Of a stretch of DNA of 64,000 bases, positions 34,279 through 43,818 are shown in pieces. The notes under the pieces were generated by a model, which saw nothing but the letters and a program-made list of their open reading frames with translations, made no database searches and had not been told where the DNA came from. The DNA is from Eucalyptus grandis. Taxonomy: Eukaryota > Streptophyta > Magnoliopsida > Myrtales > Myrtaceae. Both the position numbers and the translations under genes were made by a program. Location: assembly GCF_016545825.1 (NCBI RefSeq), contig NC_052621.1, positions 21,540,940 through 21,604,939 of the forward strand, read 5' to 3'. How positions within the stretch are numbered: position 1 is the stretch's first letter; the number at the start of each line of letters is the position of its first letter.

Positions 34279-35453
34279 CCCTATTTGTTAACACTTCTTT
34301 TTTTTAACCACTTGGGGGTTCGCCCCAGTGGCCACCCTTCCAACTTGGAAGGGGGAGGTGGGGTTCAAATCCCCACCTCCTCAGGGATTGGGGTGGGGAC
34401 GGTTTCATTTCAGGAGTGGGTTTCGACTCCCCGCCCTACAAGGAGGTAGGGCGAAAGTCGAGAGTGAGTGTTAGAGTAAGATTAGAGTAGGACCGACCAA
34501 ATAAATAAATAAAAACACTCTTTTTTTTTTTTTGTTTAAGAACAAATTTTTGTTTTTTTGTTCCGAGAGAACAAAAAAAGAAGAAACGTGTTTGTTTGCG
34601 TTTTTGTTTCAAATCTATTCTTTTGTTCCTAGGAACACATTTGGAATAGAAACGAGAAACAAGAAAAACATGTTTCTTGTTTCTAAACAATTTTTAAGAA
34701 CAAATTCTCTCTCCTCTCTTTTTCTTCTCTTTTTTTCTTCTTTTCTTTTTTTTTCTTTGGCCGGTCGCCGGCCTCGGTCATGGTCGCGACCGGCCGTCGA
34801 GGGCCGGCGACGCTATCGAGGGCCGACGACCTCGCCAGAGCATCGCCGGCCCCTAGCGAGGCCGAGCGTTGCCGGCCCTAGCGAGGCTCGGCCTCGCCCG
34901 AGATCCGGCGAGCCGAGCTCGCCCAGCCACCGGCGAGGCTTGCCCTTGCCGGGCCACCAAGGCCAAGCCTCGCCGGTGGCCGGGCGAGCTCGGGCTCGCC
35001 GAGATTCAACTAGCCCAAGCTCGCCTAGCCAAGGCGAGGCCGAGCCTCGCCGCACGGGCGGGGGCTGGGGCGAGCTCGGGCTCACCGGATCCGGGCAAGC
35101 TCGAGCTCGCCCAGCCAAGGCAAGGCCAAGCCTCGCCCAACCACGGCGAGGCTCGGCCTCGCCGGGGCCGGCGAGCCTCGCCGTAGCCGGGGGAGGCCGC
35201 CAGCCCTCGTCGACACCGTCGCCGGCCATGGCCGAGGCCGACGACCGGCCAAAAGAAGAAAAAAAAAATAATTAAAAAATTAAAAGAAAAAAAAGAACAC
35301 AAATTTACCAAACGTGTTTCTGTTCATTTTTATTCCCGAACAGGTTTACCAAACGCCTTCTTACTTTTCAAAATTGTTCCTCGGAGCAGAAATAGTTTTT
35401 TCTATTTCATTTCCCTTGAACAATTTTTGAACAAAAACGTTACCAAACGCGCC
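34279..35453. mobile_element. GC-rich palindromic element (class II-like), with nested SINE
   Basis: It is absent from the paralogous segment at ~57650 and flanked by CTTAG (34274-34278 and 35454-35458). Arms are AT-rich with GAACAAATTTTTG-type motifs, and the right end GTTACCAAACGCGCCC resembles hAT-like termini. The core is very GC-rich with repeated GCGAGCTCGGGCTCGCC-like words. A 27-bp inverted repeat lies at 34757-34783 and 35226-35252 (about two mismatches). The terminal repeats themselves are degenerate, so superfamily assignment is uncertain. The long ORF through the core is a composition artefact. Confidence 0.6.
34306..34513 (+). mobile_element. SINE, copy 3 (full length, nested)
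   Basis: It begins AACCACTTGGGGGTTCGCCC, carries CAGTGGCCACCC (A-box-like) and GGGGTTCAAATCCCC (B-box), ends AGTAGGACCGACC and has a tail of AAAT repeats. The flanks AACACTTCTTTTTTTT (34290-34305) and AACACTCTTTTTTTTT (from 34514) form an imperfect target duplication. It lies within the left arm of the GC-rich element and therefore inserted after it. Confidence 0.82.
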
Positions 35454-35728
35454 CTTAGCGGACCAATTTACAACTAAAGCACTCAAAAGAAACAACGAAA
35501 CTACCTGCAGATTTCCTGAAACTATGCTTTGGTTTAGCTATAATCAAGTAATTGGCACAAAAAAAATGGGAAATTGAACGTAGCACATCAGAATCGAGTA
35601 GCCGTCGCTCAATTGAGTTGAATCAGCGCCATTAATATTAGCTCTACCACAAGTAAAATAACAAATAAGAAAGTGAAGTGCAACAAAAGAATAACCTTGC
35701 TCAACTGGCCAAACTCTAAGGGCACACA
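35454..35728. repeat. Duplicated segment, copy 1 continued (paralogue at ~57690-57940)
   Basis: Matches include TTTCCTGAAACTATGCTTTGG and CCACAAGTAAAATAACAAAT. Homology stops at GGGCACA, where the next insertion begins. Confidence 0.75.
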
Positions 35729-36716
35729 TTACAATATTTATGTTTCTCTATTTCTCTGTTTTTATGTTCTCCTTGAAATAGGTTTGGAATAGAAATCCGT
35801 TTGATAATGCAATTTCATTTTTCTATATATGGAACAGATTTATATTGCAGAAATAGATTTGGAGTAAAAATCAAATATCAAAAATTAAAATTTTTAGTTT
35901 TTGTATTTTTGGAACAGAAATGAAAAATTAAAACTTTGCTCGTCATTCACTCTTGTTATCGCCCATCGCTCACCCACTGCCCGTGGGACCCTGGATTCCC
36001 GCTGCCTGTTGCGGGTCGCTACCCGCTCGCCACAAGCCCTAGCCACCAACCATCATTCATCAAATGCTGGCCACTAGCCACCAGACTCTGGCTGCCGGTC
36101 ACCGGCCGCCAGATGCCGGATCCCCGCCAATCATTGGTTGCTCATCGCCAACCGTTGTACACCGGAGGCCCATTATTGACCAATGGACGTCCGCCACCAA
36201 CCGCTTGCCGCTCGCCATCGGCCGTCAAATGTTGGCTACTCACCGTCGCTTGCCGAACTCTAGCCGTTGGCCACCCACCGTTGGCTGCCAATTGCCAGAC
36301 TCTGGACATTGAACACCGAACGCCGAACTTCAGATGTCAGACGTTGGCCGCAGGCTAATCAAATCTCGAATGCCAAACTTCGGACGTCGGATGCCGAATG
36401 CCTGCCACTAACTGTTGGACGTTGGATGCTCGAAGCTAGACCTTCAGACGTTGGACACGGCCACCGGACGTCGAGACTCCAAACTTCGACCACTTGCCGT
36501 CGATCGTCGATCCTTGGCCGCCGGACGCCAAACGTCGAACTCCGAACTCCGCCATTTGCCGTCGATCGCTAGCCATCACTTTGCTCTTAGAAATCAAAAT
36601 TTTATTCTTTTATCAAATAAATTTTATTCTAGAAATAAAAATTTTAAATCATTATCAAATGCATTTTTTATTTCAGAAATTTGCATTTTAAGTGATTAAG
36701 TCATTGAGAAACAAGA
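35729..36716. mobile_element. Second insertion element with AT-rich arms and GC-rich repetitive core
   Basis: It is absent from the paralogue near 57940. Arms contain GTTTGATAATG at 35790 and, inverted, CATTATCAAATGC at ~36650. The core (35940-36580) consists of diverged repeats of a short word like CGCCGGATGCCGGA. There is no coding similarity. Architecture resembles that of the GC-rich element at 34279, so both may be non-autonomous DNA transposons. Confidence 0.5.
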
Positions 36717-36824
36717 AGGCGTTGAAAATAGAAGGAGCAAGGCTCCTGCTTTATAGAACTTGACCGTAGGACTAGACGGATACAAGAAGTTAACCGTGCG
36801 TTAATAACTAGACAGACTGAGGTT
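36717..36824. repeat. Duplicated segment, copy 1 end (paralogue ~57950-58040)
   Basis: AGGCTCCTGCTTTATAGAA and GACTAGACGGATACAAGAAG match 57965-58015. The homology ends at the next SINE. Confidence 0.75.
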
Positions 36825-37021
36825 CCCCAATGGCCACCCTTCCAACTTGGAAGGGGGAGATTGGGGGTTCAAATCCCCACCTTCTCAGAAGGGATTGGGG
36901 TGGGGACGATTTCATGTCAGGAGTGGGTTTCGACTCCCACGCCCTGCAAGGAGGCAAGCAAAGTCTGGGAGTGTGTGTTAGAATAGGATTAGAGTAAGAC
37001 CGACCAAAAAAAAAAAAAAAA
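36825..37021 (+). mobile_element. SINE, copy 4
   Basis: It begins CCCCAATGGCCACCC (A-box-like), carries GGGTTCAAATCCCC (B-box), ends TAAGACCGACC and has a poly-A tail. The target duplications at 36810-36824 and 37022-37036 are 15 bp with three transitions between them, implying an older insertion than copies 1 and 2. Confidence 0.8.
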
Positions 37022-37036
37022 AGACAGGCCGGGGTT

Positions 37037-39659
37037 GATCGGCCTTTTCGTGGGGCCCACGTGGACATTAATGGTGATTGGACTTTATAAGGGTTACAGT
37101 TGGCACCAAAAGCTTGTACAACTAAAAATCTTAAATTTATGTGTTATGGGATAAATAAATAAAAATAAAAACCTTGAATATCAAGTGACGATTATATCTT
37201 AAATAAAATTAACATAAATAATATATATCATATATATAAATTCAGATTTTTCGTGACATAAAAAATGATTTTTAATAATAAAAAAATAATTTTACGGTAT
37301 TTAACCTAAAAAGTTTTTATAGTACTTGCCTTAAAGAAATTAAAAAAGCTGAAAAATCAAGCGGAAAAATGCAAACTTTCCTAGGCAGTCCTTTGATAAT
37401 TCTAGCGCAGCGTTCCCCTTCGACATTCTTCCTTTCTCTTCCTTCAGTACGATTGCATTTGGTTTGGCCGTTACACAAAAGCAAAGCACTTAAAGTTAAA
37501 AAACAGTTTCGACAAAATGCAAATAACACTCTTTATTTGCTTTTATAGACATCTAAATATAAATGACCCCATTTAATTAGTAATCGAATAAGAAAATTAG
37601 ATATCAAACTTGATCCTTAAACAAACATATTAATATTACATGATCCTGCATCTGAACTCTACATTGCATTTAGGCATTAGGCAACACGTCTATTGGATAA
37701 ATTTATTTTGATATGTCTAGTTGTAAATTGGATTCGAATTGGTCCGATAAGATAAATGAACTAGCACTGAGACCCCAAAACTCATTCGAACCTCGCAAGC
37801 CTGATCCCTTTTAATGGCCGCGCCTCTCTTGATAAGCTGAAGATTGCACGTAATGAAGAAATTACCATCCGGGGATTTTTGGGAAGTGAGGTATTAAGGA
37901 AAGAAATTGGCAAAAATGTGGCAAACATATTCGATCAGCACCCAAAAAGGAAAATGAAATAAATTTCGCTTTCCAACTTGCAAACGCACAATCGAAATTG
38001 ATTCAAGAATTTGCTGGAGAGTTGAATAGATGGGAGAAAGAAGGAAATAAAATAAATTAAAAAATTGTGCGTCTGGAATAGCGCTCTTTAGGCAATTTTT
38101 GGATCCTCAATCTCGGCAGAATATGGCGAGGATTCATTGTTTATAAAGAGAGGAACATATCAATGCTCAAGGGACAGAAAATTGGTCCATCACAGTCGCA
38201 CTCACGAATTCTTCCTGGTCGTAATTAAGACCAAACGCATGACACACTCCCAAGAGCACTGTAAGTTCCCAAGCTCTCCTTCCTTTCTCTTAGCATTCTT
38301 GATAAGAATAACGGAGCTCATATCAAGAGACTCACATTGCCTAGTTGTATAACACATGCTGGGTAAACCTTCCATTTGTCACTAATTAGTTTGTGATTTT
38401 TTTGTAGTATTAATCCAATTTAATGAATAACTAACAGATAATAAATTTGTCACAAATATATCAATTTAAAGTTTGAACTAGTTTAAGGTAAATTTATTAT
38501 AAGTACACTAATTTTGAGTTTTCCGTGATATTAATTATTTTTCAAATGTGTTTCCAAAAATAGTCACCTAACACTTCAATAATTGCCCAATGATCTTTAG
38601 AGCCTTAAAGCCCATATCAAAGCCCAACCAAATGCAGCCTCAACTTGAGCTACATCTTCAGAATCTTCGCCACTGCTGTGGTGTTGAAAAGTGGATGTAT
38701 TATTCATCCCCACAAGAGAAATCGAGAGGAGGGATTCAATAGCAAAGAGCACGAAATCTGGAGGCCATGTTTGGCAGTCATTTACAAAGTCACTCGGTGT
38801 TCTTTTTCTAATCAAAGTCTCCGAACTTCCTACACCAACGGAAATAATTATACCATGCTACTTTCATTGCAGGTTCATTTTCCCCGATGGAAGAAAGTTA
38901 GAAAGTAAAGTAAAAAAGGAAAACAAAAAATCGATATTGCAAAGTATACTAAGCATAGCTTACAAAAATTATCATACGGATCAACATAACAGATTGCCAA
39001 TTCCGGCCTGAAGAGAGCAACGTGACAGATGCGCCTCTAAATATGCACGTGCCACCTTCAAGATCCACTAAAAGTATGCCACATCACTTCTGCTAAAAGT
39101 ATGCTACATCACTTTCGCTAAAACTATGCCACATCACCTGGTGCACCAATTTGTGAACTGGTATCAATATAAGTAGCATTATTCATTTTGAGCGGTTCAG
39201 AGAGTCAACTTACAGATGAAGCAAACTCATTTTACATAAGGTATACTCATCTCTTTCCTTTATAGTACCATTATAAGAAAGTGTGGGATTAAGTGATTCA
39301 AAAAACCAATCGCCTTTTACGACATGGAAGAGGTACCTTTTATGACATGGAAGAGGTACGATATCGTAGGTTTTGTTCAGGAGCTTTTAATTTCGAAGAC
39401 ATTGCCTCCCTTCATTTGGGAGATTGACACACGAAGTCATAGGTGGTGTGTTCCCCCATACCTCGGATAACGCTAGTTCGAATTTAGTCAACATCGTTTT
39501 AATGGGTGATAATTACTACAGCTGCTCATGAGCCATGACCATTGCTCTATCCGCAAGGAATAAAATGGGTTTCATCATGGGAGATAATCTGAAACCCGAA
39601 TCAACTAACACATATGCCCCATGGGTTTGAGTCAACAGCATGATACTATCATGGATCCT
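37037..39659. other. No recognisable gene; short tandem repeats
   Basis: 37100-37330 is very AT-rich. Three ~30-bp direct repeats (CTAAAAGTATGCCACATCAC) lie at 39062-39140, and a 23-bp unit (TGACATGGAAGAGGTAC) is duplicated at 39306-39361. ORFs at 38137-39011 lack any recognisable domain. Confidence 0.45.
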
Positions 39660-40990
39660 GAATTCCATCCATCAAAATCTTGTCTTTACCGTTTTGTACA
39701 CGGAATTTGTTGTGGAAGTATAGGCTGATCTGCATGAACGTTTATTACCGTCTGATGGTCCTTGCATATTTCGCCTCGAGCAGAAAATATGCGCTCTTGA
39801 ATAAGGTAAAGATGACATCACTAGGTATTACAATAATTTGCGGCGTTATTGGGATGAGCTGAACAATTTGGAACCCTTGCCGGATGCTCTTGGGAGGCAA
39901 AGACATTGTTTGTGATGCAACTTGAGAATCGACGTCTTTATCAATTCTTAATGGGTTTAAACCCGAGGTATTCTAATGTGGTCAGTCAAGTTCTGCTCAT
40001 GAATCCGTTACCCACTGTTGCACGAGCTTACTCACTTATTCTTCAAGACAAATCTCAACGCCATGTTCACTTGACTCGTACCTCCACCAAGAGCACACTG
40101 TTGACATATGACTCCATGCGAAACATCCCGCCTCAAAGGGACTCGCCACTCTCGACTCGATCCCCTAAGCACACCAAGACAGCTTCTGCTCACCTTGCAA
40201 AATGCGGGCCTCCATCACATGCTCGCGAACGTTGTGCCCATTGCAGTATACCAGGCCATTCCCGTGATGTTTGCTTCCGCCTCCATGGATTTCCTGCTAA
40301 TTATAAGGGACAACGTCAGGACCAGCCCCATATAAGCCCTCGGACAGCAAGCCTGCCAGTAGTCCCGAGAACTCCTCTTCGGCGTCTCCCATGCCATTCA
40401 CCGGTAAGCAATATAAACAAATCATGCGTTTACTCCAAGTGGTAAACATTTCCAAGGCAAATCTCACAGGCATTGTTCTCGACTTGAATTCTAATTCATT
40501 AAATTCTTGCACTTCTGTTATTGACACCAGAGCCATGAATCACATTACACATAACCCTGAATCACTTCAATATGCACAAGCATACCCGAAACCTCTTCCC
40601 GCTATTGGCATACCTAATGGGGTTGGAGTTCTCGTCACTTCACACACGGCTCGGTATCTCTAACGTCAACCCTCACCCTTATTGAGGTTCTTTGTGCTCC
40701 AACCTTTAAGTTTCATCTCCTATCCATTTAAAAAATTACTCAAAAATTAAATTGCTCAGTTACCTTTTTTCCCTCTTATTGCTTGTTTGAGGACCTCTCG
40801 ATGAAGAAGATCATTGGTTGGGGCCTTCAACGTGGTGGTCTCTACAACTTGGAGCTCTCTCCCGAACGTGCCGCATTATCCGCCCACCTGCCTATCCACA
40901 GTTCATGGCATGCCCATCTTGGCCACCCATGGAGGAAGAACGGACCGTCGGTCTGTTCATGAGCCAATTTGTGGCTGGAGGATTCCTCAG
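39660..40990 (+). pseudogene. Ty1/copia fragment: gag, protease, pre-integrase
   Basis: In order: a gag-type segment (YQFLMGLNPRYSNVVSQVLLM, ~39935-39995), a CCHC knuckle (CAHCSIPGHSRDVCFRLHGF, ~40235-40295), a protease-site remnant (VIDTRAMNHIT, ~40520-40550) and a GAG-pre-integrase piece (KIIGWGLQRGGLYNL, then WHAHLGHP, ~40800-40930). Frames change between segments and there are stops. The protease active site reads DTR instead of DTG, so it is inactive. Integrase core, reverse transcriptase and RNase H are absent. Confidence 0.85.
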
Positions 40991-41022
40991 TTTAGGAGCT
41001 TTGTTCTGACATGATAACTAGT

Positions 41023-41023
<1 letters not shown>

Positions 41024-41054
<31 letters not shown>
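41024..41054. repeat. (A)31 homopolymer
   Basis: A run of 31 adenines directly follows the copia fragment at a break point. It could be a poly-A tail of a retroposed sequence or simple slippage. Confidence 0.9.
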
Positions 41055-41055
<1 letters not shown>

Positions 41056-41202
41056 GACGGTGCTCAGGAAAAATCAATCAAAGCAAGCCGAAAGCAAACT
41101 AACGAAGGACGATCAGTCTGAAGGAGAAGCGAATGGACGGCTAGTGGCAACCGGCCAATATCAGATGACCGAAGGCAAGAGACAAGCTCAATGATCATCG
41201 CA

Positions 41203-41430
41203 CTATGATACCATGTTTCTAATCAGAAAACGAAAAATATTGGGGAATATTGTATTGTGTATATCTCTACTTTTGTACATGCACTACAAGCCTATTTATA
41301 ATACAAGAAGGATGTACAATAGGAAAGAGTATACAAAATACCGTTTCCTATTCTATATTCCGAATATCTAATCTTACGGATTGACCGGATCAATTAACCT
41401 ACAATTCTGATTCCTTCTTTTATTTATCAA
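41203..41430 (-). mobile_element. Copia-type LTR end with primer binding site (minus)
   Basis: On the minus strand an LTR-like sequence contains TATAAATAGG (41291-41300) and ends ...AGAAACA at 41214, followed by TGGTATCATAG (41203-41213), a near match to the initiator-tRNA-Met primer site TGGTATCAGAG. The 5' boundary of the LTR is not defined. It is in the opposite orientation to the copia fragment before it. Confidence 0.55.
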
Positions 41431-41543
41431 AAAAAAAAAAACCTGCAATTAAAATAATCATAATCAAATCATATCTCTTACTCTAATATAGCAAGTGGAT
41501 AGGACTCACGCCCAGTACCAACCGAATGAGGCTCTGATACTAC

Positions 41544-41720
41544 TGTTACTCTTAGTGTTAATGTGCAAGCGTGTATGTTTGTGAGATCTACTCAGCAAAG
41601 GAATAAGGAAGGAGCTTTTGGAGCTTGTTGAATTGTCAAAATGTTGGGTACAAGGGATTTATGTAGCTGTAGTTGATCTGAACATGAATGAACGACCATG
41701 AAGCCTCTTGGTGTCTCGAC
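41544..41720 (-). repeat. Copia-type LTR fragment (minus), isolated copy
   Basis: It begins TGTTACTCTTAGTG next to a minus-strand TAGTATCAGAGCC (41531-41543), a near-match primer site. It aligns with 43142 onward and 51555 onward. Homology stops at ~41710. Confidence 0.55.
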
Positions 41721-41809
41721 CTCCTTTTTTTGGCGTTCGATATGTGCGGGCATCGACGGAAACTAATGGCTCGGCTAGATTAGGCTTAGCCCAGGCTCTC
41801 CCAAACCCA

Positions 41810-42310
41810 CCAATCCATGAGCTCCTTGTACCCTTTTAGATTTATGTGACCACATATTTATTTCTGACTGAAAATCACTCTCAATGGAATCTTCATCAAA
41901 TAGCATTAGTCTTTTTTCATATGCCTCCATAGAGCTAATTTATTCACTGACTAACATGTTTTTTAAATCCTTAGATTCTTCTATAGAGGTGACAATATGA
42001 TTATATTCTCTAATAAGTTTCACAAATATTTTTTCTACTACCTTGATATTAACTCCATAAGCCCTCATTTGATTTACTCATCCATTTAATCTTCCGCATT
42101 ATTGTTTGAGAGTCCCATAATTGTTTATTGTAGCATTTTGAAGAGACTAAAATCTAATGATTTGTGCCTTTGTTGCGTCTTGAAACTTGAAACTCTTCTT
42201 TTAATATGTTCTAAATTATGTTACAAGTTCGAGCTGTATATGAAATCCGATTTGATTGGAAGATGTTTATTGGATTCAAGGCCAGCGCACTTACCCTATT
42301 TGGATTAGAA
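41810..42310 (-). pseudogene. Copia gag remnant (UBN2-like), copy in unit B
   Basis: Minus-strand pieces read EYNHIVTSIEES, YEKRLMLFDED and SEINMWSHKSKRVQ, typical of the gag polypeptide of copia elements (UBN2 type). The frame is interrupted by several stops. It is a close duplicate of 49613-50170, which marks the left end of the ~8-kb duplication. Confidence 0.65.
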
Positions 42311-43141
42311 CTCAAAGAGTAGGCTGTTGTATCCTTATCCAAGCCGCCCATTAACTGGAACTCCTTATAGCCAAAAAAAAAAAAAAAAAAAAAAAAAGGA
42401 GCTCGTATATGTTGGTGCTCGTCGGAAGAGAAAAGGGAGAAACATGGATTTGCGTGGGGCTGAGTGTGCCGTTGACTTCTTCAAGCCATAAAGTGGAGTT
42501 ATCTTTTCCTTGGTAGTACGAAGGAGATTAAACATCGGGTGAAGTTTGTGCAGAGAATCTGTCATCCAATTGAGGCACTTTCCTGGTGAAGATTGACGAG
42601 TGTTTCAAGTTTTCGGTGATTTGTTTATCCAGCAATTACGTTAGGCTAAATATTATGGGTTTCAATATAATCTTGGACAGGGAAATATTTGAGCATTGTG
42701 AACAATTGTAACTCTATAATTCTTCAATTGATTAACTGTTATTTGCAGCTAACCTCCCTATGGAGTGGCTGCTGATGGCCGGACTGAATCGTGGAAATTT
42801 TTCCTTGTTGTTTCTCATTTTATTTCTCTGATGATTTCATTCTCTTGCGATATTTAATATCATACATCCTTTAGCTTCCTCGTTATTATATATATAATGC
42901 CGGAAGCTTGTTCCTTCCTACGGACCCGCATATCCTTTCTCCGCAATGTCGTGTAAATCTTGTGCCACCAAGAAAGTAATCATTTTAATGCTCCAGTAAA
43001 TATAGTTATTTTCATCAAAAGTAGGAACGTTAGTGAGATAGGGTTGGCCATTGTTTAGATATCGGATATTCGGATGGGTGATTTAGTAGCTGGTGGATAG
43101 GACTTACACCCAATACCAGTCAAATGACGCTCTAATACCAC
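42311..43141. repeat. Duplicated segment in unit B (paralogue 50550-51554)
   Basis: Matches include GCCATTAACTGGAACTCCTTA-like, CATCGGGTGAAGTTTGTGCA and ATCCAATTGAGGCA. A homopolymer of A lies at 42374-42397. No gene is seen. Confidence 0.7.
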
Positions 43142-43650
43142 TGTTAGCTTTTAGTGTTAATGGGCAAGCGCATATGTTTGTGGGGATTTACTCAGCAAAG
43201 GAACACGGAAGGAGCTTGTGAAGCTTGTTGTATTATCAAAATGTTTGGTACGAGGGATTAATGGAGCTGTAAGTTGATCTGGAAAGCCTTTTTATAGTCC
43301 TTCCTAATCGATTCTTGTGTTAGGAATCTCTGTCACCAACAGAGAAATTTGCTTCATATTTCATGTTGGACAGATTATTAGCCATTACTTCTAACTACCA
43401 CCAACCAAGCTAGAACCCCTTACTTAAAGTGCTTACAATAGATCTAGAAACTTGTAGTGTGTTGGCTTTTCTGGATAAGTTGACCACAGCTTCAACAAAA
43501 TTTAATCAAAAATAAAACGTTGAAGTGGAAGATTTAATTTGCCTAAAAAATCGATCATCTTCAGACTACCTATCCAAATTGGACAAAAAATGAAGAAGAC
43601 TGAAACAAGCGAATCATCATCTGATAATGATATATAAACAGCCGAACGTC
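43142..43650 (-). repeat. Copia-type LTR remnant, unit B
   Basis: It starts TGTTAGC next to minus-strand TGGTATTAGAGC (43129-43141). On the minus strand CTATAAAAAGG lies near 43290. It aligns with 152-560 and 51555-52088. The far end is not clear. Confidence 0.55.
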
Positions 43651-43818
43651 CATCATTCAAAACATTTAAAGAGGGAAATAAGCACGACTGAAAGTAGGAG
43701 GAAAACCATTCATGAGAACAAGCCTCAACCAATCGACAGATAATAATCGAGTATCAGCCATAGGAAAAAAACCCAAAAATGGAAAATCGAAATTATTATG
43801 CAGAGGCTACGGAAGGGT

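Noticed and set aside
34355..34375. tRNA gene suggested by a perfect B-box
   Set aside because: The B-box is part of a SINE with poly-A tail and target duplication. No complete cloverleaf with acceptor stem is present.
34532..35275. Long plus-strand ORF (247 codons) rich in Arg, Pro, Ala and Gly
   Set aside because: It is produced by the GC-rich palindromic core; all frames on both strands are open there and no domain is visible.
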